Positions 25,101-33,686 of a stretch of 64,000 nucleotides of DNA are shown here, one piece after another. The stretch spans positions 496,001 through 560,000 of the forward strand of contig NW_024881535.1 of the NCBI RefSeq assembly GCF_019059575.1. The letters are read 5' to 3'. The notes under the pieces are model-generated. The model did no database searches, had not been told where the DNA came from, and worked only from the letters and a program-made list of their open reading frames with translations. The translations under genes were made by a program, and so were the position numbers. The stretch is from Amphibalanus amphitrite (Eukaryota; Arthropoda; Thecostraca; Balanomorpha; Balanidae). How positions within the stretch are numbered: position 1 is the first letter of the stretch; each line of letters starts with the position of its first letter.

Positions 25101-25707
25101 ATCAAGTTCGAGGCTCTCATTCAGGGTCTGATTTTAAAAAAAGTATCTTCTTACAATGGCTGTCACCTCTCCGGATTCTCAAACCGCGTCCCAAAGAACT
25201 CGATGTAGTCGTGATAGCGAACTTGGCACCGGATTTTTCCGGATATACTCAGCTTTGTTTATTGACTACGTGAGGCTAACCAGGGAACACTTCGACCATG
25301 ATGAACTCACGTAACCTAGCCGGAGGTGGTGGCGAGAAAGGGGCAACGTCTGGATCGCATGGATGATTGAGCTCATCCTATTTACGTAGGCAGTAAATTG
25401 AAGCTAAGTATTCCACTAAACCCATGTCATCTGTGCATGGATTATGGAAGTGAGGTCCCCAAATAAAGTTCCACGTAGTCTTGTCAATTCACAGCCCGTT
25501 CAACTCAAATCAATCTTGTTCGACCCATGTTGAACATCGCTTCACTCAAGAAGATGAAAGAGCCAATTTAACCCACGCGGACTCTGCAATAAATCCCGTG
25601 GACCCCATGCCAACTCACGTGGACTGCGTGCGCGTGCGCCGGGTGATGAGCGGGCTGGGCATCTTGAGTCCCTCCAGCACCGGCGACAGCTTGCCTCCGT
25701 CCTCCAT
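905..25707 (-). CDS. CARHSP1: CARHSP1/CSDC2-type cold-shock-domain protein, complete coding gene in three exons
   Basis: Joining minus-strand exons 25619-25707, 3745-3876 and 905-1103 gives a 139-residue protein, close to the roughly 147 residues of vertebrate CARHSP1. Residues 17-27 read PSPLITRRTRT, the conserved segment before the cold-shock domain in this family. The domain follows, with the RNP1-like motif KGHGFI, the RNP2-like motif HIFCHVSD, and GEYIPL and IPPKMDRYQAIHV in the second half. Both introns are GT-AG and both split codons close correctly (Thr and Asp). The start has a good context (A at -3, G at +4). Family members are single-stranded nucleic-acid-binding proteins that affect mRNA stability in the cytoplasm and are often phosphorylated near the N-terminal SPL segment; that role is family knowledge. 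The C-terminal tail after residue 115 is acidic, glutamine-rich and not familiar. The first intron is 21.7 kb and loaded with transposons. Identification is strong; the exact orthologue name is less certain. Confidence 0.9.
1104..3744 (-). other. CARHSP1: Intron 2 of the CARHSP1-like gene
   Basis: A 2.6 kb intron bounded by a GTGAGT donor and a CGGCAG acceptor on the minus strand. I see no recognised mobile element, RNA gene or conserved coding sequence in it. Confidence 0.8.
3745..3876 (-). CDS. CARHSP1: CARHSP1-like coding exon 2 (first half of cold-shock domain)
   Basis: The 132-base exon lies between an ACAG acceptor and a GTGAGT donor. It encodes SERGMRNPDQSGTILSF, then CRTKGHGFIKPDK and EHIFCHVS, the two nucleic-acid-binding motifs of the domain. 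The longest open frame here on the same strand is a different, unrelated frame and should not be used. Confidence 0.92.
3877..4672 (-). other. Start of CARHSP1-like intron 1, no recognised feature
   Basis: This is the acceptor-proximal part of the 21.7 kb intron, between exon 2 and the LTR retrotransposon. Imperfect GGTCA-containing words recur near 4480-4560 but no defined element boundary was seen. Confidence 0.5.
4673..5956 (+). repeat. 5' LTR of element 1, split by a TTAA element
   Basis: LTR sequence occupies 4673-4936 and 5941-5956, with the inserted element and its second TTAA (5937-5940) between. Without the insert the LTR would be 280 bases and match 10728-11007. Confidence 0.92.
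4933..5940. mobile_element. TTAA element copy A (inserted in the 5' LTR of element 1)
   Basis: The insert occupies 4937-5936 with TTAA on both sides (4933-4936, 5937-5940). Both ends read CCCGCGCACCGACGGGGG inward, an 18-base inverted repeat. Just inside each end is a G-run/C-run palindrome (GGGCGGATATCCGCCC type on the left). The core carries about nineteen AGGTCA or TGACCT words between 5090 and 5790. No coding capacity was seen, so it must be mobilised in trans, plausibly by a piggyBac-type transposase given the TTAA target (inference). Confidence 0.9.
6033..10001 (+). CDS. Gag-Pol polyprotein of element 1, truncated by a frameshift in integrase
   Basis: The 1322-codon frame carries, in order: a Gag region; two zinc knuckles near residues 285-320 (CPHCGG... 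and CRACGKVGHFASVC); an aspartic protease with DTGA near 402; reverse transcriptase with FYTKLDSKSGYHQI near 696 and the catalytic VVDDILAYD near 762; RNase H with ETDA near 908; and integrase with its HHCC zinc finger (HASHQG...CKSCQ) near 1148-1185 and the first core Asp (SADYF) near 1211. These copy element RNA into DNA and insert it. After the codons for APKT (about 9826) the ancestral frame moves by +1, and this frame runs through unrelated residues to a stop at 10001. The remaining integrase is encoded by the next feature. Homology is clear; functionality of the copy is doubtful. Confidence 0.9.
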   Translation: MTEEGKPVDLGALTQLLAQQLELAQEAQRQSQQREERMVAVMERIWAGPAAGTGAAAAAATAAATPADTNAAVNLPPRLPASATPAPQLSSSASLKEFESWRQKFHGYSLLTGVNRLAQPEQKAALLALLDDDWTRVVRYGLPIPEDADMNTIITAMQTHLRRQRNVIIDRRDFYMRVQEAGETVDDFLCGLREIASFCDFCHHCQDNRFRDRVVVGTRDEEARRRMLEEPDLTLQKAVDIARASENAASNSSAIREPAGSTLARVSQYQRSRGRPRDRSTEKTCPHCGGEAHRSAGDCRAVKRTCRACGKVGHFASVCRGRSASRSRAPAASTDRTQRRSDGGRRVSLVTMQTRAASAPARQRVDQQHRNCMIQGLHTTRAPQIQILLHRSDGGRQQTTWTPDTGAEVSVISQEAAKQMGINVKKLTPPSGSLFAADGRELPCLGACQVALQLGSIKRTIAVSVVKKLHSSLLSWHDAVRLGILHKEFPQQIRSAISDEEETSRPAPAVCSLRTMPGKSKIPRRVVKRGSAPALEDAGKAQKAHPLKPTWDESKGVPSAEERRKHFSAMKEAFPRVFDITSKLRKMSGGSMAIELTEDATPVAVSTARSVPFCWRDDIRRQLDELLESDVIEPVEHPTEWCHPIVPVAKRSPDGTVSGCRLTVDLTKLNRFVKRPAYPVRSPHDAVASIGSGANFYTKLDSKSGYHQIPIREEDQDKTCFITPWGRFRYKRAVMGLISSGDEYNRRGDAALGDIPQTCKVVDDILAYDSSYSAHLEHVWNILQRCDDHGMTLNPDKCSFAGNEVEFCGFKIDQTGYTADNKKVRAIAEFPQPACLTDLRSFLGLVNQLGDFSPDVSATAEPLRHLLRPKNEWVWTPLHSKAFSDVKKALVSPPVLDFFDPRRRTVLETDAARLRGLGFCLRQQDADGRWKLIQCGSRFLTDVESRYAVCEIEMLAVAWACRKCSMYLSGMQQFEVVTDHRPLVPVLNSKSLIDIDNPRLQRLRQRLTPFNFVAVWRQGKLHAIPDALSRAPVDTPTPDDEEAEKEEAHQIASLIARITTADPTEEDSLFPDATLQRVRAASERDAELSALRDVVLAGFPDHKSQLEPTLRPYWTARDRLTVDGSLLVCGQRLLIPQSLRRETLERLHASHQGVERTKRRARQVVYWPGLDQDIANLVAACKSCQMYLPSQQKEPLVSEAVPTRVFEAVSADYFSWAGRTYLVYVDRLSGWPFVFHCSGEPSAKDLVSSLRVAFAATGAPKTANGRRAAVRSPSHPRLSATVGSDPRDLHSAFSSVERTCGICREGSEEARAEGQRPRQPGQ
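9883..10632 (+). pseudogene. C-terminal part of integrase of element 1, in the +1 frame
   Basis: The frame includes PHFPQSNGHAESAEKAV, the segment with the third catalytic residue (Glu) of the integrase core, and near its end a GPY/F-like module (RTYWRNRRYLRPL), followed by a basic tail. The ATG at 9883 is an internal Met; the homologous frame is already open upstream of it, back to about 9830. The separation from the main frame is best explained by a one-base gain or two-base loss. A programmed shift is less likely because the break falls inside the catalytic core. Confidence 0.8.
10728..11007 (+). repeat. 3' LTR of element 1
   Basis: 280 bases, TG...CA ends, preceded by a purine tract and followed by the GCGCG target duplication. 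It retains the uninterrupted TTAA site (within AGACTTAAATG) used by the insertion in the 5' LTR. Confidence 0.93.
11008..11639. other. Intronic sequence, no recognised feature
   Basis: This lies between the retrotransposon and the E-box module array. I see no coding motif, RNA gene or element end. Confidence 0.4.
11640..12400 (-). repeat. E-box palindrome module array, copy 1
   Basis: Read on the minus strand, modules of about 125 bases repeat a phrase around GAACGGCTGGGCCGATTG and CAAATTTGG, separated by a palindrome made of two CACGTG motifs (perfect over 18 bases, TGCACGTGCGCACGTGCA, at 11795-11812; shorter at 11922-11939). Three to five modules are present, decaying toward 12400. A related array lies at 53400-53790 on the plus strand. 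Confidence 0.75.
12407..12433. repeat. 27-base inverted repeat, left partner
   Basis: GGCCGCGAGTTTCCTAAGTG plus seven further bases is exactly complementary to 17091-17117. Both copies adjoin GGGCC pentamer runs. It may mark the ends of one disrupted element or two copies of one end. Confidence 0.75.
12506..13010. mobile_element. piggyBac-like MITE, TIR AGGGACTATCCCACCTT
   Basis: The element occupies 12510-13006 with TTAA at 12506-12509 and 13007-13010. The ends are inverted repeats of at least 17 bases (AGGGACTATCCCACCTT). No coding frame was seen. Its right TTAA is also the left TTAA of the next element. Confidence 0.85.
13850..16148. mobile_element. 2.3 kb foldback element nested in copy B
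   Basis: The ends are a near-perfect inverted repeat beginning TACTAGGGTGGCCA. Inverted similarity continues inward, with decreasing identity, for about 880 bases on each side (13850-14725 against 15265-16148), leaving a loop of about 540 bases. GGTA at 13846-13849 and 16149-16152 is the likely target duplication; exact ends are ambiguous by one or two bases. Copy C shows the uninterrupted site. The mirrored 60-codon frames in the arms (14150-14332 and 15669-15851) are a consequence of the inversion. Confidence 0.85.
14726..15264. other. Central loop of the foldback element
   Basis: About 540 bases of single-copy sequence between the arms. No transposase motif was recognised, and the open frame at 14803-15090 (minus) matches nothing I know. 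Confidence 0.45.
16256..17511. other. Intronic sequence with ATTAGC-type and GGGCC simple repeats
   Basis: 16560-16650 is an AT-rich imperfect repeat of TTATTAGCAGATTTATTAGC type. 17115-17142 is a run of GGGCC pentamers followed by GCTCATACTGAG, and 17180-17210 is a GCTCGCTCGCTCG run; both reappear inverted at 53140-53220, so they probably mark the end of a repeat family. No gene was seen. Confidence 0.55.
17091..17117. repeat. 27-base inverted repeat, right partner
   Basis: Exact reverse complement of 12407-12433, here followed by about five GGGCC pentamers. Confidence 0.75.
17512..18462. mobile_element. TTAA element copy C (intact)
   Basis: 943 bases (17516-18458) between TTAA at 17512-17515 and 18459-18462. 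The ends read CCCTCGCCC inward, with a G-run/C-run hairpin inside each end and an internal GC hairpin at 18368-18386. Over most of its length it differs from copy B at only a few positions. Its right TTAA is also the left TTAA of copy D. Confidence 0.88.
18459..19332. mobile_element. TTAA element copy D
   Basis: 866 bases (18463-19328) flanked by TTAA (18459-18462, 19329-19332). The ends read CACGCGCAGTGGAAGGG inward with small differences, again with G-run/C-run hairpins just inside. The right part contains TGACCT words (19128-19160). A GC-rich GGCGGCGCGGCGGC stretch near 18662-18690 matches the position of the internal hairpin in other copies only loosely. Confidence 0.82.
19333..22108. other. 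Intronic sequence, no gene recognised
   Basis: Contains the 22-base-arm hairpin at 19410-19457 and a CAG-rich stretch at 19606-19660 whose open frame gives polyalanine. The remaining sequence to 22108 holds only short open frames without motifs. No tRNA or other RNA gene was recognised. Confidence 0.45.
19410..19457. repeat. Perfect inverted repeat, 22-base arms and 4-base loop
   Basis: The left arm CACAGACTTCTCTATATATA continues by two bases, then GAAG, then the exact complement. The palindromic unit inside each arm is itself partly duplicated, so the sequence can fold in more than one register. Confidence 0.85.
22109..22419. mobile_element. hAT-type MITE with CAGGGCTGCGGAGTC ends and GACTCC repeats
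   Basis: The element at 22117-22411 has inverted ends CAGGGCTGCGGAGTC and is flanked by an 8-bp duplication CTTTCGAT (22109-22116, 22412-22419). The interior is mostly GACTCC hexamers, and a second internal copy of the left end lies near 22266. An 8-bp duplication and CAG...CTG ends fit hAT-type transposition. Confidence 0.88.
22601..23390. mobile_element. piggyBac-like MITE, TIR AGGGACAGTATCA
   Basis: The element at 22605-23386 lies between TTAA sites (22601-22604, 23387-23390). The ends are AGGGACAGTATCATC and AGGGACAGTATCACC, one mismatch in 15. The open frame at 23102-23527 crosses the right end and is not taken as a gene. Confidence 0.82.
23391..25618. other. Intron 1, donor-proximal part, with a CpG-rich patch
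   Basis: 23530-23900 is CpG-rich, includes a long G run near 23678-23700, and carries two TGACGTCA motifs. 23900-25618 shows no recognised feature. No coding exon with matching splice sites was found. Confidence 0.45.
23812..23830. promoter_or_regulatory. Paired TGACGTCA (CRE-type) motifs
   Basis: Two perfect 8-base palindromes at 23812-23819 and 23823-23830 have centres 11 bases apart, one helical turn, inside a CpG-rich patch in intron 1. They could mark an internal promoter or enhancer. The motif match is seen; function is inferred. Confidence 0.35.
25619..25707 (-). CDS. CARHSP1: CARHSP1-like coding exon 1
   Basis: This exon encodes the first 29 residues, starting MEDGGKLSPVLEGLKMPSPL, and ends in phase 2 at a GTGAGT donor. 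A possible acceptor (CTCGCAG) ends at 25715, so the ATG exon probably begins at 25714 with seven bases of 5' UTR, and an upstream non-coding exon should exist. That upstream exon was not located. Confidence 0.88.
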
Positions 25708-28700
25708 CGTGACCCTGCGAGACACAAACGTCATACGTCAGTTCACGTCATCACAGTACGTCACTCATCATAGCAGTCCGGGCATCATAACGGCCAGTCC
25801 TACTGCCACTGAGACCAGGCACAGCTCATCTGGTTCGTCTGCAAATGGACAAGAGTAAAAAAGAATACGTGTTGTATCAGCGCATGGGCATGTTTTCAAA
25901 CTCGAGCCCCAAAGCAAAATCACCATATGTACCAGAAGTACCACACAAACTATTTAACTCAGCGATATTTGCCTCTAGCCTCTACAACCTCCTATGTCTC
26001 ACTGTAAAATGCAAAATGTTGCACGGAAATGCAGATTTACCACCCCAGAAATGCCACCGCCTACAGGTCGTGCGGTAGGTTTTCATTTTGTAACAACACA
26101 TCTTCATCAAACAACATCCTGTCACATGAGTTTAAATATTAAACCGTCTCAGTTTCAGCCCAGTAACACAGGGAGCGGTGCATGCACCCGTGGCTGGGTG
26201 GTTCCAAAAACAACATCAGGTGAATAATGTTAGGATACATCTCTGACGCTCCAGCAAATGGTTCAGTAGCACGCAGAGGGCCTCTCGGGATTGATGGTGC
26301 CTTCTTTGATTAAGAATTGGAATGGAGTGAGAGCTTTGTGTCGGCAGCTGCACTCACATAGTGTGATTAAAATGAGAGAACTACTCAATACCAAGGGCGG
26401 GAGCCATTTTACTATTTAGGTGCCCGGAGTCTAGCAGATTTATCAGTTATTAAGAGATCATGAAGAGAGTCGGACAAAAAGTACATCGGATGGCCTTAGA
26501 TTCGTTAAGTAAGAAAGGACGTGGATGGAGGACAGGACAAGAAAATAAAAGTAAGGAAACAAAACAATTACAAAGTCACACGAACCAATACGGACTCCAG
26601 GCACCATTCCCCGTGTCACATCACAGGATCATGTTGCTGGCAGCACGTTTAAACTCTGTAGTTATCGGGATTCGGTCTCGATACCAATAACGCTGCTAGT
26701 CTCGCAGCATCGATATTTCATCGATCAAAGACAAACAAGCCCGGCCCCATCCATCACGATAACCACTCTGTCGCATTTGCTGCAATAAGTCCAGCAACGA
26801 ACCCCAGCGTAATGATAACACACCACGAACACAGAACACGAGAACGGAGCACGGATCACTTCAAAGACAAGAACAGAGCACAGAAAACAGTGCAATGACA
26901 TTAGAGCACACATAAACTGCAAGACGCAGAAACCATACACAGACACAAAGACATCGCACGGAATCCAAACATCAGCCAGCTTACAGGGCATCAGGGAAGC
27001 ACGCCACTTCATCAGCCAAACTCGAAGACCACGTCTTACAGTAAGAACACAGCGCATTGGAACCACCTCGCACAGACAACACACCGCTCCAATCACAGGC
27101 GCATTTCACAGCCCGGTGCCCGCTGAAAGACGGCGCTGCAGCTACAAATAGCCCGTGTGCCGGCCATTGAGCGTCCGTGTGTCGGCGGCGATAGATCAGT
27201 GTCCAGACGCCGCGGGGTGCCATCACTCCAATTTGGTGACGGGATCGGGAGCTATATCGAGAGCCCGGGGCACACATCCGGAGACGTGCTGACGAGCGAC
27301 CGGTGTTGATTGGTCTGGCTCACGATGGGGAAGGGTGATAATGAAACGTACGTACACACGTAAATAGAAATGAAACGTGCACAGAAGTGAGGAGAGATAA
27401 TGTTGGACATCTGTGGTGGTTGTATTTCCCAAAGAAATGGCATATGGAGAAAAGGAACAATGCTAACTAGGTTAAAAGAAATGCGAAAGACGAAAGTCAG
27501 CCCGCACAAGCCTCGTAAAATTGAAGCCGGGAGAAAATGATACAGGAAAACGAATATTTCAGCTCAGAAGGAACGTTCGCTGGTTCTCAAGCCAGGTCGT
27601 AAACCCAAACCAACTACATCTTAGCCAAGCAACACCCCAGCGCGTACCGCGATGGTTTACGATGTTATCCAATGCTGCAGCGCATCAGTCTAGCACTTAC
27701 ACAAATTGCTACCAGCACCGCTAAAATGTTAGCGTAAACAAACTCTCCACAAAACTCCGTGGCTTCTGACATGGTGCTGAACTCAATGACGCCGTTTGGT
27801 GCACATGAGAACATCGCAACCATGGCGCAACACATATAACCGTGCCGCGAAGACCATGAGGTTCTAAGACGGCATCCATAAACGAACTCCCCTAGGAGAG
27901 TGAAGCATTGCGCCACTGCAGTTCGCATGGCTCAGACAGGCAAGTAATAAATCCACTCCCGACCGCAACAGGCATATAAATCGGAACGCTTCGGTGATTA
28001 ATGCGAGATTGTTCTCGAACGGTCTCGTGATGCTCCTGCCTTTTACACTCACACTAGCTCCTGGTAGCCTGCACCATGCATTCCATGATGCACCATAATG
28101 ATTTAAGGCTATCGAAGACGAGATGCTTTTATATCTGCCGCGGTGCCGACTGCATGCCCTAACTAGAACTACCTACTGATCTAATGTTCTTTTTAAAGTG
28201 ACGGTAGCTTATCAGAATATTGCGCAATGCACATGTCCATAGCGTTGCAACATACCCCATACCACTGGGAGCTACACGGATAGATAAGCATCGCACTGGG
28301 ACACTACGGCTTTTCCCATGGCAGACTATTCTTCTTTCATACTAAGAAAATTGTGACGCAAAAATGTGCCACAGCTCATCACTTCGAGAGAACGAGCGGG
28401 ATCCATTCTGAAACCCGTGGCCAAAGTCCCGGTTGAAAATCACTGGAGATGGAGCTGCTGAAATTGTCCCAATTGGTACCTTTTTCCATACCCGGTGCGT
28501 CATCACGTTTTGTCACTTAACTTACACAGCTTTCTGACTGCTAGCAAACCAAAATCTAGCCAAACACTAAAATATGCCATATCGTATATCAAAACGAGAA
28601 AACAGCAAAAATGTCGGTCGATCTGCGCTGTTAATGTGTTGCATAAATACACCCAATTACATAACCCACCCATGAGCCCGTTGTGCGCCCCCAACTTTCC

Positions 28701-31017
28701 CGGTCGGTTCGCACTCGTGCTGTATAATACGATATACCGCGCAATACCAGGTAACCGTGCACATGGCGACCGTTACGTACGACGTTCCGCCTCCCCGTGA
28801 GACAGGGGGCTGGGGGAGGGGGCGTGCAGCGGCGCAGTTTCGTGGCCAGACGGGGCGACTGGACCACCCTGCGATTCTGTCTCTGCTGCGCCGTTACTGT
28901 CTGGTTGATGTTCATTGTTCAGTGTTCAGACTGGTCTGTGGTTTAGTGACTGAACAGCTGAGCAAGCGTGGATTGCTTAGCACTTTACGAGAGACAGCGC
29001 CGCTGTCAGCAGCTGTTATTCCAGCAAACACAAAACATCGCAAAAACGCCAGCGCAGAGCATCCACGTCGGAAGTCTTCTGATTCATCTAGAGACCGTTT
29101 GTTCATTTTCTGAAAATATAACAACGCTTGAACAGCGGGTAGATTCTGGGCAATGAGTGGCACAGTCTGAGTCCGCTTGCTTTGCTATTCGAGCGGAAAG
29201 TAGCCCTCTCCGCATCACACGCGAATACTGTATTCCATCCACTCTACAAAAGATACTTAAATGCCCCGCTATCTCTGAACGCCTCACAACCCTTACTGGG
29301 CCCTTCAGGCAATCCCCAACCCCACCCCAAGTTCACACACCCACTCCAAGTCCAAACACAATCTGCCACTACGAGTGGGAGCGTTCCCGGCGGGGACGGC
29401 CGACAAAAACCAAGTGCCGACGACAGGCGGCATCGCTCGCTCGCTCAGTCTCAGGGCAGTCTGTCCACGCTCACACCGGTTCAGGCGGCCTCGCAGTGAT
29501 GCCAATTTCAAATATGCAGGTAAGGCTACTAAAAAAATAGCATTTCCGCCATACGCTAACGGCAAAGAAGTTATGTACGTTTCAGCCCTTCGTGTAATAC
29601 GCATTACGCAATGTAGCTAGTGAGAAATATGCATGTTCCGTCAGACAATGAAGTGAAAGCTTGAATACAAACATGCCCAATGAAATCAGACTCTTACACA
29701 CCAAAACATCCCCGGAAAACCAGTTTCACTGCCCACCAGTTTGCACCTCTAATTTGCACACTCGGACTGTAGAATGCCACACACAAACGCCAGGCTGGGC
29801 TGCAACGCGAGCTGTAAATACGTCGCCTCGCTATGCGCTCCTCAGTGGTTCAACAGGCGAGCTCACGCGGTATAACCGGGTATCAGACTGGTATGGCGCA
29901 CAGGCTGGGCACAAGTCAGTGGTGTGTCAATCAGAATGGCACGTGCGTGCGATCCAACACGGCTTTCCTACCCCGGAATGTGGCGTGAGACGGAATGGGA
30001 GGGAGTTGGGAGAGAATGGGGGAAGGAGGAAAGGAAGGAGAGGGAGAGGACTGAAGGAGAGAAAGAGACAGAAGGAAAGAAAGAAAGGGAGAAACAAAGA
30101 GAGGGGAGCGGAGGTAAGGGGAAAGGGACACAGAGAGGGAAGGAGGGCGGTGGGGACTGGGAAGAGAGGGTACCTTGGGAGTCGTAAGAGCATTCCTGTT
30201 TATATTGGCAGTGAGGGCGCGGGGACCGGCCAAAGGGTCAATACCTATCAGTGAATGAATAAACAGTGGCAAGGTCTGCAGCTCACGGCCACGCCAAGAA
30301 CTAGACAGGTGGGGTTCTCAGTTTATGCTCGCTTGCCGTTTGTAATCGTGGAGTGCGTCATGACCTCAGTTTACCTAATGGGAGGTTCTATGTAGAGCTG
30401 AAAGTTGGGCAGGGAACGCTGGAGCTGCCGGAGCTGGAGCTGCCTTGTTCGTAACCAGAGGCATTTTGAGTCATTCCCACAGTCAGACTAGCAGCTAGTG
30501 AATGAGCCATGGACTAGAACTTCCCTCCAAATTAATCCCTCTCCGTCTCCTCCCTACAGGAATTAGTAGTCAGCAAAGCGGTCATCTAAATGGATTTGCC
30601 GTGTAACATCCACCAGACTGAATGCAGTTCTGTAACCCGCTTTGGACACACCCTGGATTAGCAGTCTCTGAGCAACTGACCCGTCGCCCATTCTCAGTGC
30701 TCCCAGGCTAATGCCGATCCTGGTAATTTTTCGTACATCTTCAATATGATCGCCATTAATTCATTTAGGTTCTACAAAGCAGCAGATGGCAACATGAGAT
30801 CCTGCAGCTTTACTATAACTTACATTCGAACATTTTTTTCATACACATTTTCCAGCGAAAGTGTCATAAAAAGGACAATCATTGAAATTTAGAGATACTG
30901 CTAACTGCTGTTCATCTCTTTCACGTATACCGACTGAAACCAAGGACCAAATCGCCCCAAAAAAGGTTCAAGCAGCAATCCTGGTCTGATAATAACATCA
31001 TTTTGATTATGGTCACC
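25708..31017. other. Upstream of the CARHSP1-like coding start, no gene recognised
   Basis: This should contain at least part of the 5' UTR and promoter of the CARHSP1-like gene. A modest CpG-rich patch lies at 28680-28870. 29986-30175 is almost purely purine on the plus strand. No conserved exon was recognised. Confidence 0.4.
29986..30175 (+). repeat. Polypurine tract
   Basis: About 190 bases of G/A-rich sequence (GGGAGGGAG, GAAAGAAAGG and similar words) with few pyrimidines. The long open frames on both strands here reflect composition, not coding. Confidence 0.7.
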
Positions 31018-31833
31018 AGCTGGGGCATTCCACGATAGATCGTACCACTTTTTTCCAATTTGACACCCTCATCTCTCGGAATTTGACGAGAATTGGTCTC
31101 AGGGGTAATCAGGGGCTCTGAATCCATCTGTAACAATTTAAGGCTTATCAGATAAGTATTTTTTGAGTTATGGTGTATAACATTTTTTGGATCTTGCTTT
31201 GCAGCGCTAAGTTTGGTGGGCTGTAACTCTAAGACGGATTATTCAAATGCCAAATGTTATATAACATTGAACTTGCAATGAAACAGAGATTAATATGTAT
31301 TTTTGAAATTTTGAAAAATACGCTATTTTTGATATATGACATATCGAGTTTTCTTTCATTTGTATTTTTTGGACTTTGGGACCAATTTTTTTTTGAATTT
31401 TTATTTCTTTGAAAAATATTTGGCTCATTGTTAAGAAGTATGCAAAAAATTAGGAAGGTGTTCTTTTTATAAATGTATTTATTTTACGTCACGATAACGG
31501 TTTCGAATAGTGATTTTGGGAGGGGAGCTTACAAATGGCGTGGTAAAGCTGCCTAGTGACATCACGGGTTACTGAAATTTCAATTGAAGTCTGAGTCATC
31601 TGAAAAAGTGAAAAGAGGGATTATCCAACCCTCTTTCCTATAAGCGCGAGGGTGAAAAAGACTGTTTGGTTCTGACATTGTTTTGGACGCCAATGACCAT
31701 AGCTGTCCGAGATGAAAGTTACAGGACGCATACATGGTGTCCTCCAGAGGTCTCACAACAGGCGCGGATCCAGGGGGGGGGCGACGGGGGCGGCCGCCCC
31801 CCCCCCCCCCGGTAAAGTGGCGCCCTTTCAGCT

Positions 31834-31871
31834 GTCCGGTGCCCGGCGCCGTCAGGCGCCGGGCACCGGAC
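31834..31871. repeat. Perfect GC-rich hairpin, 17-base arms and 4-base loop
   Basis: GTCCGGTGCCCGGCGCC, then GTCA, then its exact complement. It sits just inside the left end of the hAT-type element and includes two GGCGCC sites. Confidence 0.88.
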
Positions 31872-31989
31872 AACGCCATATACATATAAGGCGCGCTTTA
31901 GCACTATCAATACCCACGACCCATGCAATGGCGCCCCACACAAAGCTCCGACGCAACAGTAGATGGTAGTGGATTGCATACGCAGTCGC

Positions 31990-33680
31990 TACCGAGGCAA
32001 GGCGCCCCTTTTATCGCATGGAGGCGCCCCTATAAACTTCATAGGCGCCCCTCTTTCACATAAAGGCGCCCCTCTTACTCACCCCATTCCCTTAGGCAAT
32101 GGCGCCCCCCTTGGGCGATGGCGCCCCCTTGAGGGATGGCGCCCCCTATAAGTTTGTCCGCACCACTTTTAGCGTGGTTACGCCCCTGATCTGCAAAGCA
32201 TAACAGGCGCCCCATTGAAGATTACAGGCGACTGGGCGCCCCATTGAAAAAAACATGGCGCCCCTCAGGCGCGGATCCAGCGGGGGGCGGCGGGGGCGGC
32301 ACCCCCCCCCCCTCCATCCGAAAAGGCGCCCATAGCCCGCGGCAGAGAGGGGGCCCCGAGCAGAAGAGCGGCGACACAGCAAAGGTTGAGGAGAAAAAGG
32401 GCGCCTCCACTCAGAAGTTGGGCTCACCAAGCACGAGAGCGACGCCCAATTGCCCGTTCCCAGCAGATGAGAGTCGCCCCAGCAGAAGAGCGGCGTCTTA
32501 TTAAAAGAATAAAAAGATACCTTCTGTTCAAGAGGGGCGCCCCTGGCAGGGGAAGGGCACCCCCAGCAGGAGAAAGCACCCCTGAAGAGGAGCGACGCCC
32601 CAGCAAACGGAGAGAGGCGCCCCCATTCCGAGAAGAAGAGAGGCGCACTGACAGCAGATGGGCGCCCCAGCAAAAAAAGGAGCCCCATAAGAAGAAAATG
32701 GATGCCACTAAGAGAAGAGGGGTGCCCCCGGCAGCGGAGGGGGCCCAGAAGAGAAGGATTTCCAACAGGAGAGGGGCGCCCCCACCAGAAGAGGGGCGTC
32801 CCAGCAGAAGAGAGGCGCCACAGCAAAAGTTGACCAGAAATAGGGAGTCTCCGGCAGAGTTTTGGCTCGCCAAACAGGATAGGGGCGCCCCATTGACAAT
32901 ATCCGGCAGAAGATAGTTATCCCGGCAGCAGATGGGCTTCCCAGCAGGCAGCAGTCGTCGGGTGCCCCCAGTAGAAGAGGGGCGCCTCATTACAAGAAGA
33001 AGAGGAGCATATTCTGCACAAGAGGGGCGCCCCTGACAGCGGAAGGGCAGCCCCAGCAGAGGGGCGGTGCCCCAGAAAAAGGAGAAGGGTGCCCCACTCC
33101 GAACAAAAGAGGGACGCCCCAGTAAAAAAAAAACATAAGAAAAAAGGGGGTGCCGCTGGCAGAAGAGATAAGTCCCCGCAGTGGAAGGGCGCCCCCAGAA
33201 GAGGTGTCTCTAGCAAAAGAGAAGTGTCCCCTGCAGAACAGGGGCACCCCAGCAAAAGTTGGACAGAAATGGGGCGCCTCCAGCAGAATTTGGGGTCGCC
33301 CAACAGGAGAGGGTCGCCCCATTCACAGTAGAAAAGGGGACTCCCCAGCAGCAAAGGGGCGCCCTAACAGAACAGGTGCACTCCAAGTAGAAGTGTGACG
33401 CATCAGGAAGAAGAGGGGCGCTTCTAGCAGAAGATGGCCGTCCCAGATAAGTGGGTCGCCTACAGCAAATAGGTCGTTCTTAGAAGAAATGATGCGACTC
33501 AAGCAAAGTGGGCCTCCCCATGAGGCATTGGGCGATCCAAGCAGAGGTTGGGCGCCCTCAGGAGAAGTGAGGCAAACCAGCATAAGTGAGACGCTTCCAG
33601 AAAAAAAGGAGAAGAAGGATGCACCAGCAAATGGAGGCCACCTTTTTGCTAATATTTTTTGCTAGCGTAGCGGCGCCCAT
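31990..33680. repeat. Degenerate GGCGCCCC-anchored minisatellite
   Basis: The anchor GGCGCCCC or a close variant recurs every 18-30 bases, often with AGCAGAAGAGG between anchors. The array resumes at 34878-34930, on the far side of the TTAA element. Long open frames on both strands are by-products of the repeat. Confidence 0.85.
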
Positions 33681-33686
33681 CTACGA

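Noticed and set aside
29661..30272. Basic and Ser/Leu-rich frames around 29.7-30.3 kb
   Set aside because: The sequence is a polypurine tract; both strands stay open because of composition.
32146..33583. Long open frames on both strands (up to 226 codons)
   Set aside because: They are translations of the GGCGCC minisatellite and are repetitive in every frame.
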